From Solenopsis invicta (Eukaryota > Arthropoda > Insecta > Hymenoptera > Formicidae): a stretch of 64,000 nucleotides of DNA. Positions 21,086 to 35,900 of the stretch are shown piece by piece. A program made the position numbers and the translations under genes. Below the pieces are notes generated by a model. That model saw only the letters and a list, made by a program, of their open reading frames with translations. It ran no database searches and was not told the DNA's origin. Location: assembly GCF_016802725.1 (NCBI RefSeq), contig NC_052664.1, positions 31,141,275-31,205,274 of the forward strand, in the 5' to 3' direction. How positions within the stretch are numbered: the stretch's first letter is position 1; each line of letters opens with the position of its first letter.

Positions 21086-24000
21086 TCCGTTAATCTTCGA
21101 TTGATTATATATTTTCTATTTATTTTTTAACTCTTGCGCTTTATATTCTTTGTAATTTATTCATATTTGAGCCGCAACATTCCTCCGCTTCTCGACGATC
21201 ATTTGCGATTATCTGGATTGCACACTAGCGAAAGTATTTTAATTTCCCGGCTTGTCTTCATTGCCAATCTGCATCATGCATATCGTCAAAGTATCGCCAA
21301 AGCCCTCACATCAATCGTTATATATATATCTTTTTTCACTTTCGAAGCCTCGCGCGCGCATTTGCATCGAAATGAAAACATTCCCATTTGATCGTCATCT
21401 CCATTGTAGAAGCCTTTTGTCTTTGCCCCTTGCCACTGAATGGACATTCCCTGTATCATGAATTTGTACACATCCGCCATTCACGGTCTGTCGTGGGAAT
21501 GTCCTTCTCTTTACTAAGGTCTTTGAATCATTTCTTTTGTTTTATTGTTTAGTCTCTTCAGTTTACAATAATGACCAGAAAACTTTCTTCTTTTATCTAT
21601 GCATTACGTATTATATTGCGTAATATTTTCATTGTAACAGTCAACTTTAATTACACCTAAATTTAACATTTCTTTTTTACTGAAAATTTGCACCTAATTA
21701 TGTGCCAGCATTAAACAAAATCTTTTCATAAATTTTAATAAATTTAAAATTACACTACGATTGTAAAATAACACAATTACATTATACGTGGCATGAAAGG
21801 TAAAGAATGTTTAAAAAATATCGGTATATTTGTAAGTGAACGAAAAATATTTTTTTTTTGAGTCAAATAAAATTAACTTTTTCAAATTCTTCAAGAAAAA
21901 TGCAGACGCAGCTCCATTCTTCTTTTATTTTTCTTGGTCGGCAGAGTTAGCATAAGCTGTTTAAGTTCGAACGACCGACTTCACAACAGTTCAGTCATAT
22001 TTTATACCTTCCCGTTTGCATACCTTTCCGGAAATAATAGAGAGAGCATTTCCGCGGCACGTGACGAAAGGCAACATATTATGCACGTAAGTTGCAGATT
22101 ACTATTCGCACAGGCAGGTAACCTGCCGCTCCTCTTGCGTGTGATCTGCATGAATAAATCATGTGAAATCGACATGAGGAGGGAGATGAAAAGGGGATAG
22201 CTATAATTTATTTTATTCGATTTTAAAAATGAATCCGCAACGCTTCTGTAATTCGAAAACCTTACGACAAATATTCATCTTAAATAACTCTGACATATAT
22301 TTATTTTTATTTCATTTATTTATTGTTAAAGTATGTCTCATTGTTTAAGAGCTTCTTTGATGTAATAAGGACGCGTAATACTAAACCTACTTTCTCCAAC
22401 ATATACTTAAAAATTTGAAGATTACATGTATAAGCGCGATAAAATATTTTTATTTTAAGAATGGACAACATATAAAAAACAGAAAAAAATTATTCTTTTA
22501 AAAAACTGTTGGCTCGTTAACCGATAATATATAATTATCGTTTGGATGCTTCTCGAAGTTAACCTTTTTTGGCAATGTCCTTATCATTCTCGATTTACTA
22601 AAGCATTTCTGTCCGAATTAACGAAATTAAATTTTTTTGATGACAGCATAAATTGTAACGTGCTTAAATAAGAAAAGTAATAGCATGTGATAAATGTCAG
22701 ATTGTTTTCAACAAGCCTTATTTGGCAAGCATACATGGAAAGTTTTTGAAATGCAAATTGGAATGCTATGTGCACTCAAATATTGTCAATAAAAATTTTA
22801 ATAAAGATTTTATTTAGCGCAAATATTAAGATTACTAATTTATAAAAAAATAATTAGTTTCTTGAAATATAAATTTTAGATTTAATAAAAAAACACAAGT
22901 TAACAAAACTGACATTAAATTGATTTGCTTCTTGTTACAATTTTGATGTTGATTGATTTGTCTTATAATATGTATATAAAATAATACAATTTATATTGTG
23001 CAAATAATAATTATGGTAAATTTTGAAGACTTTTTTTTATTGTGCTTTGATAAGCTATAAAAAAATTTTTAACTAGAAAAACGTATCTTTTAGTTTTATA
23101 TATCTTATTTTCTAAATTACTGAATCTTGAAATCAATGAAATTTTATTGATTTGCAATATTATACTTATAACTTGTATCATCAATAATTATTTACTATTT
23201 TTCCAATTTTAAGGGGGTTACCGTCACTGATAGGAATCTGTATTATTATTGAAAGAAAGTATACATATTACTGATTGATATATTGTAGTTACAGTAATGT
23301 ATTGGAAAAGATTTGTTCAGTGAATAATACATCGATTCCCATGATTCCCATTTAGGCGGTACATTTGTCTACCAAATGATAAGACAATAATCGATGCAAT
23401 AAAACCGCTATAATATCCTTCCAAATGCGTTTTGTGTACTATATATATACATATACATATATGTACCGGCATTTGTGCACAATCTCTCGTCGGAGTACGT
23501 AAATAATTGATTTATTGTACGATTGTCTCTCGCGCAATGATTCTGAGGTTCTCGTTTAACCGAGGTTCATACGTATCGCACACGGGTCTTCGTTCACCAC
23601 GATGCTGCGCGATCAGGTTTATCAGCAATATTGCCATTACTACTTCATTGTGTAATTGCACTAGTGTTCTCAGTAATCGATATCGCGCCGCGCACCCAGC
23701 TGTAAGCACGCTCGTAAAGCTTGAACCCGAGTTCATGGCATTCCAACTGCTGAGATATACGAGCTTTCCCTTTTCCGTTCCTCTTTCCTTCTCGTTTTTC
23801 TTCCCTCTATCAATTTTTTAACTGACAATTTTATTTGTTTCCGTTAGACATTTTTTGAAAAAGCCATTTTCTAATATTGTTCTATCGTTTAAATATTGTA
23901 CTAAATATAATTTGTTAGATGTAATTACGCGCGTAAAATTTTATTACATGATAGGCAACGATGTAATATTTATAATGATAACGACAGTAATTTGATCTTA

Positions 24001-26728
24001 GAAACATTTTCATTTCTTGCACAACGATTTATAAATTTATATGGTATTTCTTATATTAAACTTTTTAAATTAATTAAAAGTTGTTTATGTTACATAATTT
24101 TATAATAAACAATTGTCTCTGACGTAAACGTAGTCATAGCATGAATAAATGTATCATCGCGAAGACCGATCGATAGAAATTATTTTCTTACTCTAACTAA
24201 TAAACTTGTTTTGATGATCGTTTAATTAACCGAGTGGCTGAATGAAATTCTCTTGATAACGGTTTTATAAATTGTGAGAAATATATATTTAAGTTGACAC
24301 AGTTAACCAGAGCAATCGAATCGATACGCATTTACACTTCTCCATTTTTATTTTATTTATTTAATTACATTTTTTTGTAAATATATTTTATATAAGCATT
24401 GAATATTTTTTAAATTTCTGAGATAGGAATCATCACGACACAAAATCACGGTAGATTGTTAGGTTTCACAACGTGTCTTGTCATATTTTCTCCCGTCAAA
24501 AAGCGACGTACAAATAATAAATATTGACGCAGATTTGCTGGCGCCAGGTCTTTACACTCTCTTCAGACTCACTTTTACGACAGATGATTGATGCGGAAAT
24601 TGGCACGTCGTCTTCTTACGTGGCCATCTCATGCGCGCGATCTTGGCAGAAAATCTGCATAGTCGAGGAAATTCTTCAAATTTTTTATCTTACGGTGCTC
24701 CGCGATATTATGCTCTAATCATTTCACGTTATCTTTAATTAAAAAATATGGAATGTATTAAAACTAAAAAAAAGATGAAGAGATCTGTTCAATTAAAAAA
24801 ATTTTTCTTTTTATTTTGGATTTTTTAATTATTAGGTCCCAAGTATAAGAATTAATTAACAATATTAATATAATATTTGCATATTATTAGTTTATCAATG
24901 CTAAAATAGTTTCAATATATATATTTCAGTAATAATATAATTTATTTTTTTAACATCATTTCTGGCAAAGAAACTTGGTAAATTCAAGACTGCGGTTGTG
25001 GATTTCATATATAGATTTCGTGTTTGCTGAGCTTCTCCATCCTCTCTGTTGGGAAACTTGCAGATCGAATGGCAAATAGGAGATATCGAATTCTCCCTTC
25101 AGTTCCGCCGCAATAGGAGCAAACATGGGACTTAATATCGAATCGTTAGCCCGTAATGAGAGACGTGACCTTCTCTGCAACCGCCTGAGTGCATTGATGC
25201 ACAAATCGGAACACGTTCGTCTATCGTAATGTACTTCAATCGGTCCGTAGTAAATATTTAAAGACCCAACTGGCAACGCCTCCGTATATTAAAGCTAAAC
25301 GATAATCGTGGATTTTATCCTGTTTGAAGAGACGACTGTCGAGAAAATTATAACGGAGTTAGTGCATGGCATATAAATTAAATATTTAATTCGTTTTCTT
25401 TGTATTCTAATTGATATCTTTCAATATTTTGATAATAAAACTTTGCTATTTAGAGAATTATAATTTTTAATTTAGTGCAAATTTTTTAACTTTGTTTCAT
25501 GAAAAATATTAAAAATTAAATTTTTTAATATTAAAAATATATTAAACGTTTAACTTGACATTTGCGCATAGTATTGTGAAATTTACTGACAATAAGTGAA
25601 TAATTTTATTTCATATTAAGAATATTTTTCTCAAGGATTTCAAATATTATTACATTAGGTAAGCAAAAACAGCGGGTCGAGAGGTTTTGCGCAAAAATTT
25701 CAATGATATTGACAGACTTTGCAAAAATTGACTTCTCTTGGAAGACCTTCAAGGTCGCGTTTTAATTATTCGCCTTCTATACCTGACGGCGGAGAGGATG
25801 GAATCGAGCTAGCATTAAAGTACTGCTGACAGCGACGAGCCCGCGAAAACCCTCAGCAGACGTGGATTTACGATTATTGTCGGAGAGAGAGAGTACGTTT
25901 CCTCCATTTTCAAATATTCTTTTATCCAGCCGAGGTGCACGAGCGGCACGTGCGCTTCTACCGCAATAAAAATCATTATTAATATGTCATATATTTCCGT
26001 TAAATTATTGGATGTGCGCGTTTAATGCCATTTTGCGAGGTGCCATATGTTTATTGTGAGTGAATCACGGTATTAATGACGGTAATAATAGCGTATAAAT
26101 ATAAGAAGACGAGTTTACAGTCGTGACACGCATCTGGACGCGGCATTTTTATTTTTCTATCGAGGGGCTGGAAATATAGCATTTGCATTTGATGACAGTT
26201 TCGGATTATCGTGTCAATTAATCTTGACTCTCATAGTCGGAAACGGAACGATTAAAATCATCAATGAGTGAAATTGTATTCCGGTATTCGCGTATATATC
26301 GCGCGCGCACGCGCTTGGGCCTTGGGAGAGAATAAACTTCGAGAAACTTCAGTTTCCGTTCGAGCTAGGGAGCAGATCCAGTATTCTTGGTGAAGAATAT
26401 ATAAAGCCCTTCGATAAGTTACGGGCTCGCTTTTATTGACATTACCCCATAAATTCGCAATAGCCAAAGTAAAGTTGCTCACGCGAAAGCTGGCTACAGT
26501 CTGCAAACTGACTGAAGAGACATTTCATGTCTCTTCGCATTCGTCTTATTACATAGTACGTACTTTCCGAAGTGTCGTATTTAGAATCCGGATTATATTG
26601 CGACTTCGATATCGAGGCGGAAATAAATACTCTTCTCTCAAGTAATTTGTTCATTCAGAAACTTACGCGACTATTTGATTCTATGAACTTCTCGCGTTTG
26701 TTATTTATACAAAACCCTCGTTATCTAT

Positions 26729-27005
26729 CAGGGATGGGAACGAGTTGCAATAAGTAATAACGTTATTTTTTTATCATTTTATATTTTATAATTTTATAAT
26801 ATAATTTTATAATTTTTTATAATAGTTTTTCATAATTTGGTAATAATGTTACACTTTTTCATAATAATAATGACAAGGAAATAGTCATTTTTGACAATCA
26901 ACTCGTTACTATGACCATTATAAAAAATTGTAACGTCATTGCCAAATCGTCACTATAAAAAAAGTAACGATAAAGTAACGGTAAAGTAACGATCACCCAT
27001 CCCTG
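26729..27005. mobile_element. hAT-type MITE with perfect 8-bp target-site duplication
   Basis: The element starts CAGGGATGGG and ends CCCATCCCTG, a perfect 10-bp terminal inverted repeat typical of hAT transposons. It is flanked on both sides by TTATCTAT (26721-26728 and 27006-27013), an intact 8-bp target duplication as hAT elements make. The 277-bp interior has no ORF. Subterminal AAAGTAACG repeats near the right end fit transposase-binding subterminal motifs. Confidence 0.92.
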
Positions 27006-28074
27006 TTATCTATTCGCTGAAAGCGTTGCATTGTTCCACCAGTTAATAGCGTTGCAACGGTACTAGTAAAACCTGTCAAATCCGATTTAATATGAAACAG
27101 CGTCGCACCCAAGGTCTGAGCTAGTCTCGACAGTAAGAACAATTTTGCATATTTTACTTTGATTTTTTCGGTCTACATTTTTGGTCGACATTTTCACTTT
27201 GCTAATATTATTCACTAATATCATATAGTGTCGTCTACAAACTGAAAGAAAAACACATTTAGCGATACGAAGAATTCACGCTTATTTATTTTACAGATAT
27301 TTAGCTTTCTTATGATCTCTCTTTCACATGCTTGCGCAATAAAACAATTATATACTTAGCTTTTGCATCGATATCCTTTAACATTCCGAGTGATGAGAAA
27401 ATAATTAAAGAATATATATTACAAATAAATTCAGTTCTTAAATTTCGATAATTTTTAGCTCGTATTGTATAGCCAGAATATCCTTAATCTAACGATAGAC
27501 GTATATTTAATGCATCTCATCTTTCGGCGCGCACGTGTCCGACACGTCGTTTACATACACGCGCAACCTTACGCCGAGGCGTTCAATGATTTACGAGAAC
27601 GCGTTATGCAAATCGACAGCATCTCAGGTACACGTGCGCGAGCATACACACGACGCGCGAGAGTCAAACAATATTCACTGGTCTTGTTATACCCGCTCAT
27701 AAATACTATCGTTCGCGACGCAGAGATGGACGGCGCGAGGATACGAGGTGAATCGTGATTCATTTAGGGCAAAAATAGAGCAAGAAGGGGAGTCGGAGTA
27801 ACGGCACGGTGGAAGAGAGAGCTTTGTAAAAAGAGAGAATCAGTGATATCAGCAATGACTATACGGCAGTATCGAGATCTCGTTAACCTCTGCTCCTATT
27901 GCCATCTTCCTCGTGCACGATGCATTCTAAAAGCAGATTTATATATTTTACTCAACGATAATCGTGTCATACATCAATCGTTCTGCGTATGATTGATTTA
28001 TTCTTTAGAGTGTGTATTTGTGTGTTTTATATTCAAAATATTTTAATGGTTTTCCTTGCTTTAGATTAGAGATG

Positions 28075-28380
28075 TGCAAACCATTCAAATACGAATCAAG
28101 TCGAATCTTACTTGATTCGATTCGGATTTGAATCCCTATGATTTGAATCTGATTCGAATCCAAAAATTTCGAATTAAGATATCTTAATTTAAATATCTGA
28201 AATCATAAATATTGACAATTTTATAAAATTATATTTGTAATATGAATTTATATAGTCAATATTATTTTTTCTTACATAGAAATCTTTTAACATAAAAAAA
28301 ATTATATAAAAAATATTTTGATTTGTATAGCTTTACTTTATCTCTATAATATTACATCAGTTTAATTTTTACATCTCTTC
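28075..28380. mobile_element. Possible hAT-like MITE relic
   Basis: The left end AGAGATGTGCAAA has a weak inverted match at the right, TTTTTACATCTCT (10 of 13). The interior carries several GATTCGAAT-type inverted repeats near 28090-28170. No target duplication was found. Confidence 0.35.
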
Positions 28381-29374
28381 TGTATATTATAAACATAATT
28401 TATTATATAAACAATTAATTGTTCTTAGTGCATCATGTAAATTCATTCTTCTATTTTCTATCGATTTATCAACATACGATTTATGTATATTACGCTCATG
28501 ATTCGTCTTTCAAAACGTTTCCTCGCTAGAGCTATGAGATACTATAAAAGGATGTAGAGGGATCGGCGAATTGATGAAACTGAGATCACGGCGGGATCGC
28601 GTTTCGCGAGGAAACGACGTCTGTAATCGGTCACGTTTCGTGCATTCGCTGTGATAAGATCCAGTATAAGTCTGTAGATATGTACAGTAAATGGAACTTG
28701 GTTATAATTTAGCGTTCGAAAAGAGAAAGAATTTTAAATTGGAATAATTTTAGTTTTATCAATTTTCATTAAAAAAATTAAAAATTCGCGTATTTATTGA
28801 ATCAACATCGTGTAAACAAAGTTGTATCATGTAAATAGTTAAAGAGATTTTCTTTTTTTATTTTAAAAAATACATTTTAATAAATATTATATTTAATTGT
28901 GACAAATTTAGAAAATTCATAAATTTATTAAATGTTCAATGTTATCGTTGAAAATTAAAGAAAAATTGAACTGATTATATTGACAGATGACTTCCCTCAA
29001 AAAAAACATGTCAATATTATTTTCATTAAAAATTCACGGATGGAATGTACGCGTATCATAAAATTTTATTTTCGGAAACGAGTAGACGGCGTGAATTATC
29101 GCGATCGCAAGATACCACGCGAAATCATTAGGGAGAGAACATGGAAGGCGATGGGCAAGAGGCGTGGAAAATACTGCGAGCATGAGGTCGAAGAAGACAG
29201 CAATTCAATAATTGGTCACGTTTGGCGCATTTGCTACGCCAGGAAGAAGTTGGGTAAACGTTTAATACACACGCGTATACATATATGTATACGCTGCGCT
29301 CGCATACCGCAATCTCGCGACATCTCGGGCATGTTGAGGCTTTTTTTTCAAGTTTGATAATGGCGACACAGCAT

Positions 29375-29448
29375 GAGAGAGAGAGAGGGGGGGGGGGAGA
29401 GAAAAAAGAGGGAGGAGAAGAGAGAAAGAGGACAGAGAGAGAGAGAAG
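29375..29448. repeat. GA/G-rich simple repeat
   Basis: GA units, a run of about 12 G, then degenerate GA-rich purine sequence. Confidence 0.85.
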
Positions 29449-30620
29449 TTTTGCGCCGCACGTAATGGCGATAATTATTCGAGTTTATTGCCTAATGAAG
29501 GCGGAGAATAGATCCGGCTAATAGCTACTTTGCATCCCTGTACGGAAGACACGACGCATAGGGTTTAGCATGGGACGATGTTAAAGTTAATTAATGACTC
29601 GGGATACACGTGCGGAACATGGCGACAAGAAGTTAATTGAATATCTCGCGTTTGACGAACCGCCAACGAAATGGTTGACATATCTGTTCGTTGTTGTATA
29701 TTGAAGAGATCAGTTCTTTTGTATGAAATTTCTAGGCATCAATAATTGGGGGGGTTGAATAAATCACGTGTAGTAGTGACCGATTGCTCGTGAACAATTA
29801 TACGAATTATACGCTTATTTCATTATATTTATTTATTGTACCGATTATACATTTATTTCTGTGTAATAGCATACATTAATTCTGTGTAATATCTCTTATT
29901 GTGTGTATAATTATACAGTTATTAATATTTATTTATTTTTTAATTTAATAAATATTACATATTTTAATAATATATAACACGAATTTGTTTTTTTAAAATT
30001 TATTATATGATGATGTGTTTTTCTGTTGTTATTTTTAATTATTATAGTTATGAAGTAAAATGATTATTCATTAGAATTAAAACTTACTTTGAATTTTAAA
30101 TATTGTAATTCTTGCGAAAAGATGTAAATATTTAAAAAAAAAGAAACATTTTATTATTATATTTTTTTACTCTATTATTAACTAATGTTTATCAATTTCT
30201 ATTATTACGTAATTAACGATAAATTTAATAACATTCTAGCTTGTTATGAGTATTGCATATAATTCCATATTTAAACAGAACAATGTTTATCAAACAGGAT
30301 TGTAGCATGTTAATGTATCTTTAGTACATATGCCATGTTTCCGCAATATCTATTGTATTAACAAAATCCAATATGCACTGTTTGATCATAAATCAAACTC
30401 TCTTTTTGTTCTTGTGTTTTTTTTTTTTTTAATAAAACCATCACGTGCGTTTAAAAAATAATTTTTTACAATGATGAGAAAGAATTATTGTATTTAATTA
30501 ATTATTGGCGAACGTTTGCAATACAACTATTTTCCGTAACACATGCGAAAGAAAAAATCTTAGAAGAAATCGTTTACAATTAAATCCATTAATTTGAATG
30601 TATGATTATTTATCACATTT

Positions 30621-30814
30621 TACATTGAGAAAAAAGTTAGTAACTTAACTAAATTTTTTCAATTCAAGTATTTATACGTTTGATTTAAATACATAAAATA
30701 CTTGAACGTTAGTTTAACCATTTATATATTTAACTTAATTACATATATTTAATTTAAATACATAAATATTTAAACTGAAGAAATTTAGTCAAATTAACAA
30801 TTTTTTTCAATATA
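30621..30814. mobile_element. MITE, TA-flanked, CATTGAGA-type termini
   Basis: The left end TACATTGAGAAAAAAGTT and the reverse complement of the right end TATATTGAAAAAAATTGTT are similar, and the arms continue with matching CTAAATTTnTTCA segments. It is about 194 bp and non-coding. The termini place it with the other TA-flanked elements of this window. Confidence 0.65.
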
Positions 30815-32911
30815 AGTAAGTTAGTTACGTAATAAATTGCAGTTTTATGATACATGTGTATACTAATACCCCGGAGAAAGTAATTAAAAATGTCGAGGTC
30901 ACAGTAGAGCTCATCGCGCAAAAGGGTCCTTTTGAGTTCTCTGCATAATACAGCACAATCTTCGCAATCCCGCGATAATAATGCAAACTGCGCGGTCGTC
31001 CTCTTGCGCCGCCGTCGCTCATTTTAATCGCACTTTGCGTCTTTCTGCGCCACCGCGCATCTTATATTTTTAATGTCCCGCTTAATCTCCCACGTGTCCG
31101 CCTCTCTGTCTATATTCCAGTCCTCGCGGCGGAATAGGGCATCCCATCGTGATTTATCCACCAGACCTTTACGAGCCATCCGTTCTCGTGCGGGCGCACT
31201 CGCGGAACTCCTAGATATAAACCCCGTGTTATGATCGCCTATAAAACTGCCGGTCGCGCTATTACGAGATCGCCGCGCTGGACCTCTTTCACTTAAAGTC
31301 AGTTTCCTTTTTCCCTCACGCCAACCGTTTTTCCTTCGAGGTCCTTTTACGCGATAATTTCAATTGATCGCGTCGGATTACCATTTGTTTTTATTTCCCA
31401 CTGCAAATTTTTATGTCACAGAGGAGTGTCAGTTACGAAACAGAAATGGGAACGCGGTTCATGAAATTCTGTATAAAGTTATCATCAAGTACGCCTCACG
31501 TGTTTTCTGGAGTGAAAAATTGAAATTTCGATGTACACACGCATCTTGTATTTTACACTTGGATTTCCATGAACTATTAACGGAATAGCTTATCTCACGT
31601 AGACGTTAACTCGCGTCCGCGATTTTTATTACGAGAAAAATTTGTCGCATCGAGATAAGAACCATCTGTTGCGCCAGAAATTCTGATAGCTCCAATTGAA
31701 ACGGTTGAAATTTACATTTCGCTCTTCGGCTGCCACAACCAGTCGCGATAACGACCGTGCTCGCTCCTATTTCGAATGTCAGTCACATTTCTCCGCAAGA
31801 CGATCACTTAGAACGACGAATGACTACAAACCGATGTCACTGAAGAATCTTTAGAATTTTCCAATTTGCGTTTTTTAATTTAAATGCCTTCGAAAAGGTA
31901 ACCTCTTTCTCTACATGATGAAACAATAGCGACGAAATGAATGCGACATATATAGAATTCTGTGTGAGATCTTTATCAAACAAATTTTTTTCTAATTGTT
32001 ACATCGTCGTTCACATGACGTTACACATTTGATACAGCATTTTATGACAAATTGCAGCAGCACGTACGTGATTCTCTCGCAAATAATTTTTCAATGCTGT
32101 GCTCTCTCCTAGTTACACATTGCAGAGTAACTTCATATTTAACTTTACTCAGGGGCTTGGCTCGTTTGTTGTTATTCGGAATTCTCATGGGACAGATAAC
32201 GGGCGCGCGTCGCGTTATGCATACACCCATACAGATTTGCGCGTAAACTGGTTTTCGGTTTTCTCCGCGGGGGAGATCATCGCCAACGTCCCATATCGTC
32301 CGTCGCGCAAATGTCAATTGTTGCGTATTCCTCTCGGAATGTTAACACGGTCACGAAGGAGTACACGTAACGGATACACATACAAAAAATTTACATCATG
32401 TGTCTCCGGTCGGTTGCAACTTAGTGCTACGATTTTGCTGTTTGCTTTGTCTCGATGTGTGATTTAGCGCGTGTGTACGTACACGCGGGCTCTCGAGGAG
32501 GCTGAAGAAATTATTAGCGCTATAAAGCAATACTTAACCACGGTTCGATTGAGGCTCTCTGTTTGTGACCGGGAACGCCGAGTGAAATTTATTACCTATA
32601 AATTATCATAGCGCCACGCCTTAATTGTTGTGCCAGTGTAATACGATGTCAGCGATACGATACCAACGCACTTGCCTGTGGCTAATTAGCGGACTCCTTG
32701 AACTCAATCAACTGTGACTGATGTATTAATTGATCACGCAACACGATCCATTGATTTGATTTAACAATCACGCGACACATTCCACTGTTTTTACTTTGCG
32801 ATCTATCGCGTCAAATGCTGCCGTTAAATAAACTTTTCAAATATTCGAAGCTTTTATTGAAAATTGTATTAATTTATAATTTATTGAAGTCTTTAAAAGA
32901 AATAGAGAAGG

Positions 32912-32932
32912 AAAGAGAGAGAGAGAGAGAAA
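32912..32932. repeat. (GA)n microsatellite
   Basis: Short pure GA run. Confidence 0.8.
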
Positions 32933-35900
32933 GTACATTTTATTATATAACAAGTGTATATATTTTATTATACCATATTTTCTATTATATTTGCATATTT
33001 ATTTTTATATTATTTATGAAATTATCGACATAATAATAATGAAGATTTTATTTTATTACATATTCTAATGAAACACATTTGAATAGATTTTTATCATTTT
33101 TATTTTATGAGTATTTATAATACAAGTGCATATAAGTGTTATATAAGTGCATTTTCATTTTATTTGTTGTGTATCAATGCATTAAAGCGCAGTTAGCACA
33201 TAGGTAATTTTTGTTTGCATTTGATTCTGCGCGTTATGAGATATTAAATTATACTAAATACCAATGGTAGTCCACATATTTGGGGTTATAATGTAATACG
33301 AAAATTAAACTCACACACGTTCGAAGCGCATGTGTTTACGATGTAATACTCGTTCGTTGGATACCTTCGGCATGATGGAACTTTGAGAACCATAGAATGA
33401 GCCGTTTAATTTGGTTGCCTTTGAGCCCATATACTGTCTTTATCCACTCATTAATCAAAAGGGCGAACTATCCGGCCTGCTATGATTAGCATCCTTTGAA
33501 AGATTTTTTCGTTATAATTTTATGCGTCTTACAGCATCGTTTGATAACAAAAGAAACATATAAGACAACTCATTTTTAATTTATCTTCAATTTTTATGAA
33601 TAAATATATAATTAATTTTTAAGGAAATAATTCTTTTTATTTCGATTACTATGATTGTTGAAATGTCAATGCACATACGATATTTTACTGATAATATTTA
33701 TAACATATTAATTTTAAAATATTAATATGTAGAACTTTTATCTTTATTTTTCATCAAATGGTTAATTAGATTTATAAATAATTATTAGAGTGGCTCGAGC
33801 TATTATCTTTGTCGATGTTATTTATAATTTTTAAATTTTGCTTATGTAAGTTTTATAAGTATAAAATCAACAGTGAAATCTTTTTGCTAAAATATGCTGA
33901 GTTTCGTAAAAAGTCCGTCAAGACTGTAAGTCTTATGCGATTTACATCGTCGTGAAAAACGAAGGGCCGGATTGCGTGCAACAGCATTCGCTAATTGGCA
34001 AGCAAATTGCAATGTATTTAATATACAAAAGTCGAGATTACTACGCATCTCTCACATATATGCTACGCCACAGAAATCGCGTACGTTTAACTGTTGTGTT
34101 ATGATGTAGTATGTCGGGTCAGCCTGGTCCCACACTCTGTTGCGTCTCTATGAAAAAAAAAACACGTACATTAGCATAATGCATAATAATAAACATAAAA
34201 TCATTTATATATCAATTTTTTTGACAATTTTAAAATAATAATTAATTGAAATCGGTAATAATTAATAATGCATTTTTGTTACGTAATAATTCGATTTTTT
34301 TTAACATTTTTATGAAGAAATATTAATTTTTGACTTGCAACTAGAAATGTGGATTATACAGATTTAAATTATCTAAATCGAGTGATAACGGTAACTGAAA
34401 GATTTTAACAGTTAGAGGACAGTACTTCCGTTGCCATTTCTTTCGTTGCCCATCACCAAATGTAATATCTTCATCATGTTAGCGTCTATTGTAGTTGCTG
34501 CGCCCTTTGTTCGCAACACAATGTTGAGATTCTTTTTTCCGGCAACGAGCCGGATGCATTAACGGTCTACTTTGTAACTTGATCATAAACATCGAAGAAA
34601 TTAACGTATAATAGTGAAAATCAAACGCATAAATTTTATCCTTTATCTTTTTATTATTTTATCTTTTTTTTAGTACACGCGTATCTACTTCTACTTATCT
34701 TTTATAATAAAATGATTTCAAAATTGATAATATTAATTTCTATATTTTTCATTTCTACATTTCTGTATTTTTTTTGCCTATAATTATTTAATGGAAAATG
34801 TATTAAGTACTATAAGTAGAAATTTTTTATTATGATTTTGAGATATATAATATTATCTATTTTCACACTTTTATTTAACACGCCCGACTTTGACTTTGTC
34901 AAGGAATTTTAATTAATTTATTCCATATAATGCTAACATACATATAACATCGTATAATAAAGAAGAATAAGAAATACAGGATCTTGAAAAATATAAATGG
35001 CCATATACTATAATGGATGTTATAGAAAAAGATAGAAATTGATATCAACGTTTATTTTATATTTATTTTAATAATAATAGTACTTGACATTTATCATAAC
35101 TTATTTATATTTGTCACGTCTTTTTACTTTTGCTCATAGAATCTCTACGTCTCTTTGCCTGCGTCGCCTTTTGACGTTGTTGATATATATATATATTTTT
35201 TTTATTGAAATACAATTCTCACTTTAATCTTTATTATTATTGTCGCTCACTCAAGAGTTCCTATTTATCTAGTCGACCGGTGGTGTCGCGAATAAAATCA
35301 TTTCACGTAGCCGCGTTACGTTTCTCTTGAGAAGAAGCCAGATGCCATTTAAACGATCTTAGCTCTACCGCGTATCTTCTTACGTAGTCAATTTATAACT
35401 TCTGCTGAATGGCCTATCGCGATGGACTTCCTTTCCGTGGAAAGGCATGAGTAGACGCGAGGAATTCCGAAGAGGTAGAATCGCGCTCGGATAACATGAT
35501 TTTTTTCGTATCCCGCTTCAACCACGCTACATTATTCGCCACGTACAATTGCCTTTTGGACATCATTACCTCCACCTATTTCGTAACGTCTTGCGCCATT
35601 GCGAGTGCCTGGTTGCTGACCGGGATCGCGATTTATCTTCCCTGTCGCGTACGCCACGCCAAGCGGCCAACATACCCGTCATATACATCGGAGCCAGAGA
35701 GATGTTGAGAAACGCGTATCTACCGCGTAATTGGTACCGTTGACGCGCAAGCGGAGTTCCAACTCCAAAGGTTCATTACGATGAGCACATGTGTCCGGTT
35801 GTGATGTGGGGGTGAAGTTGGAGGATTGCTTAACGCGAAGAGAGATTATAAGCACGCGCGCGGCACACTACGCCCACGTTCCGTCCTCCTACTCTTCGAA

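Larger units (their letters stand above)
17999..26720. other. Non-coding: presumed start of a very long first intron (or gene desert), part 1
   Basis: No exon was recognised. The block contains a MITE (18531-18792), a compound AT/AG microsatellite (19094-19177), a degenerate inverted repeat (20930-21085), GC-richer patches (about 20100-20880, 21180-21500, 23500-23800) and otherwise AT-rich filler. Open frames here, such as 106 codons on the minus strand at 24956-25276 starting with TTG, look like chance. Confidence 0.55.
27014..30620. other. Non-coding, part 2
   Basis: No exon was recognised. It has a GC-richer patch (27510-27900) with ACGCGC-rich sequence, a possible hAT relic (28075-28380), a GA/G-rich simple repeat (29375-29448) and AT-rich DNA from 29800. 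A 125-codon plus-strand ORF at 28980-29357 has no recognisable domain and is treated as chance. Confidence 0.5.

Noticed and set aside
24956..25276. 106-codon minus-strand ORF starting with TTG
   Set aside because: It has no ATG at the start, no family match that I recognise and no convincing splice context.
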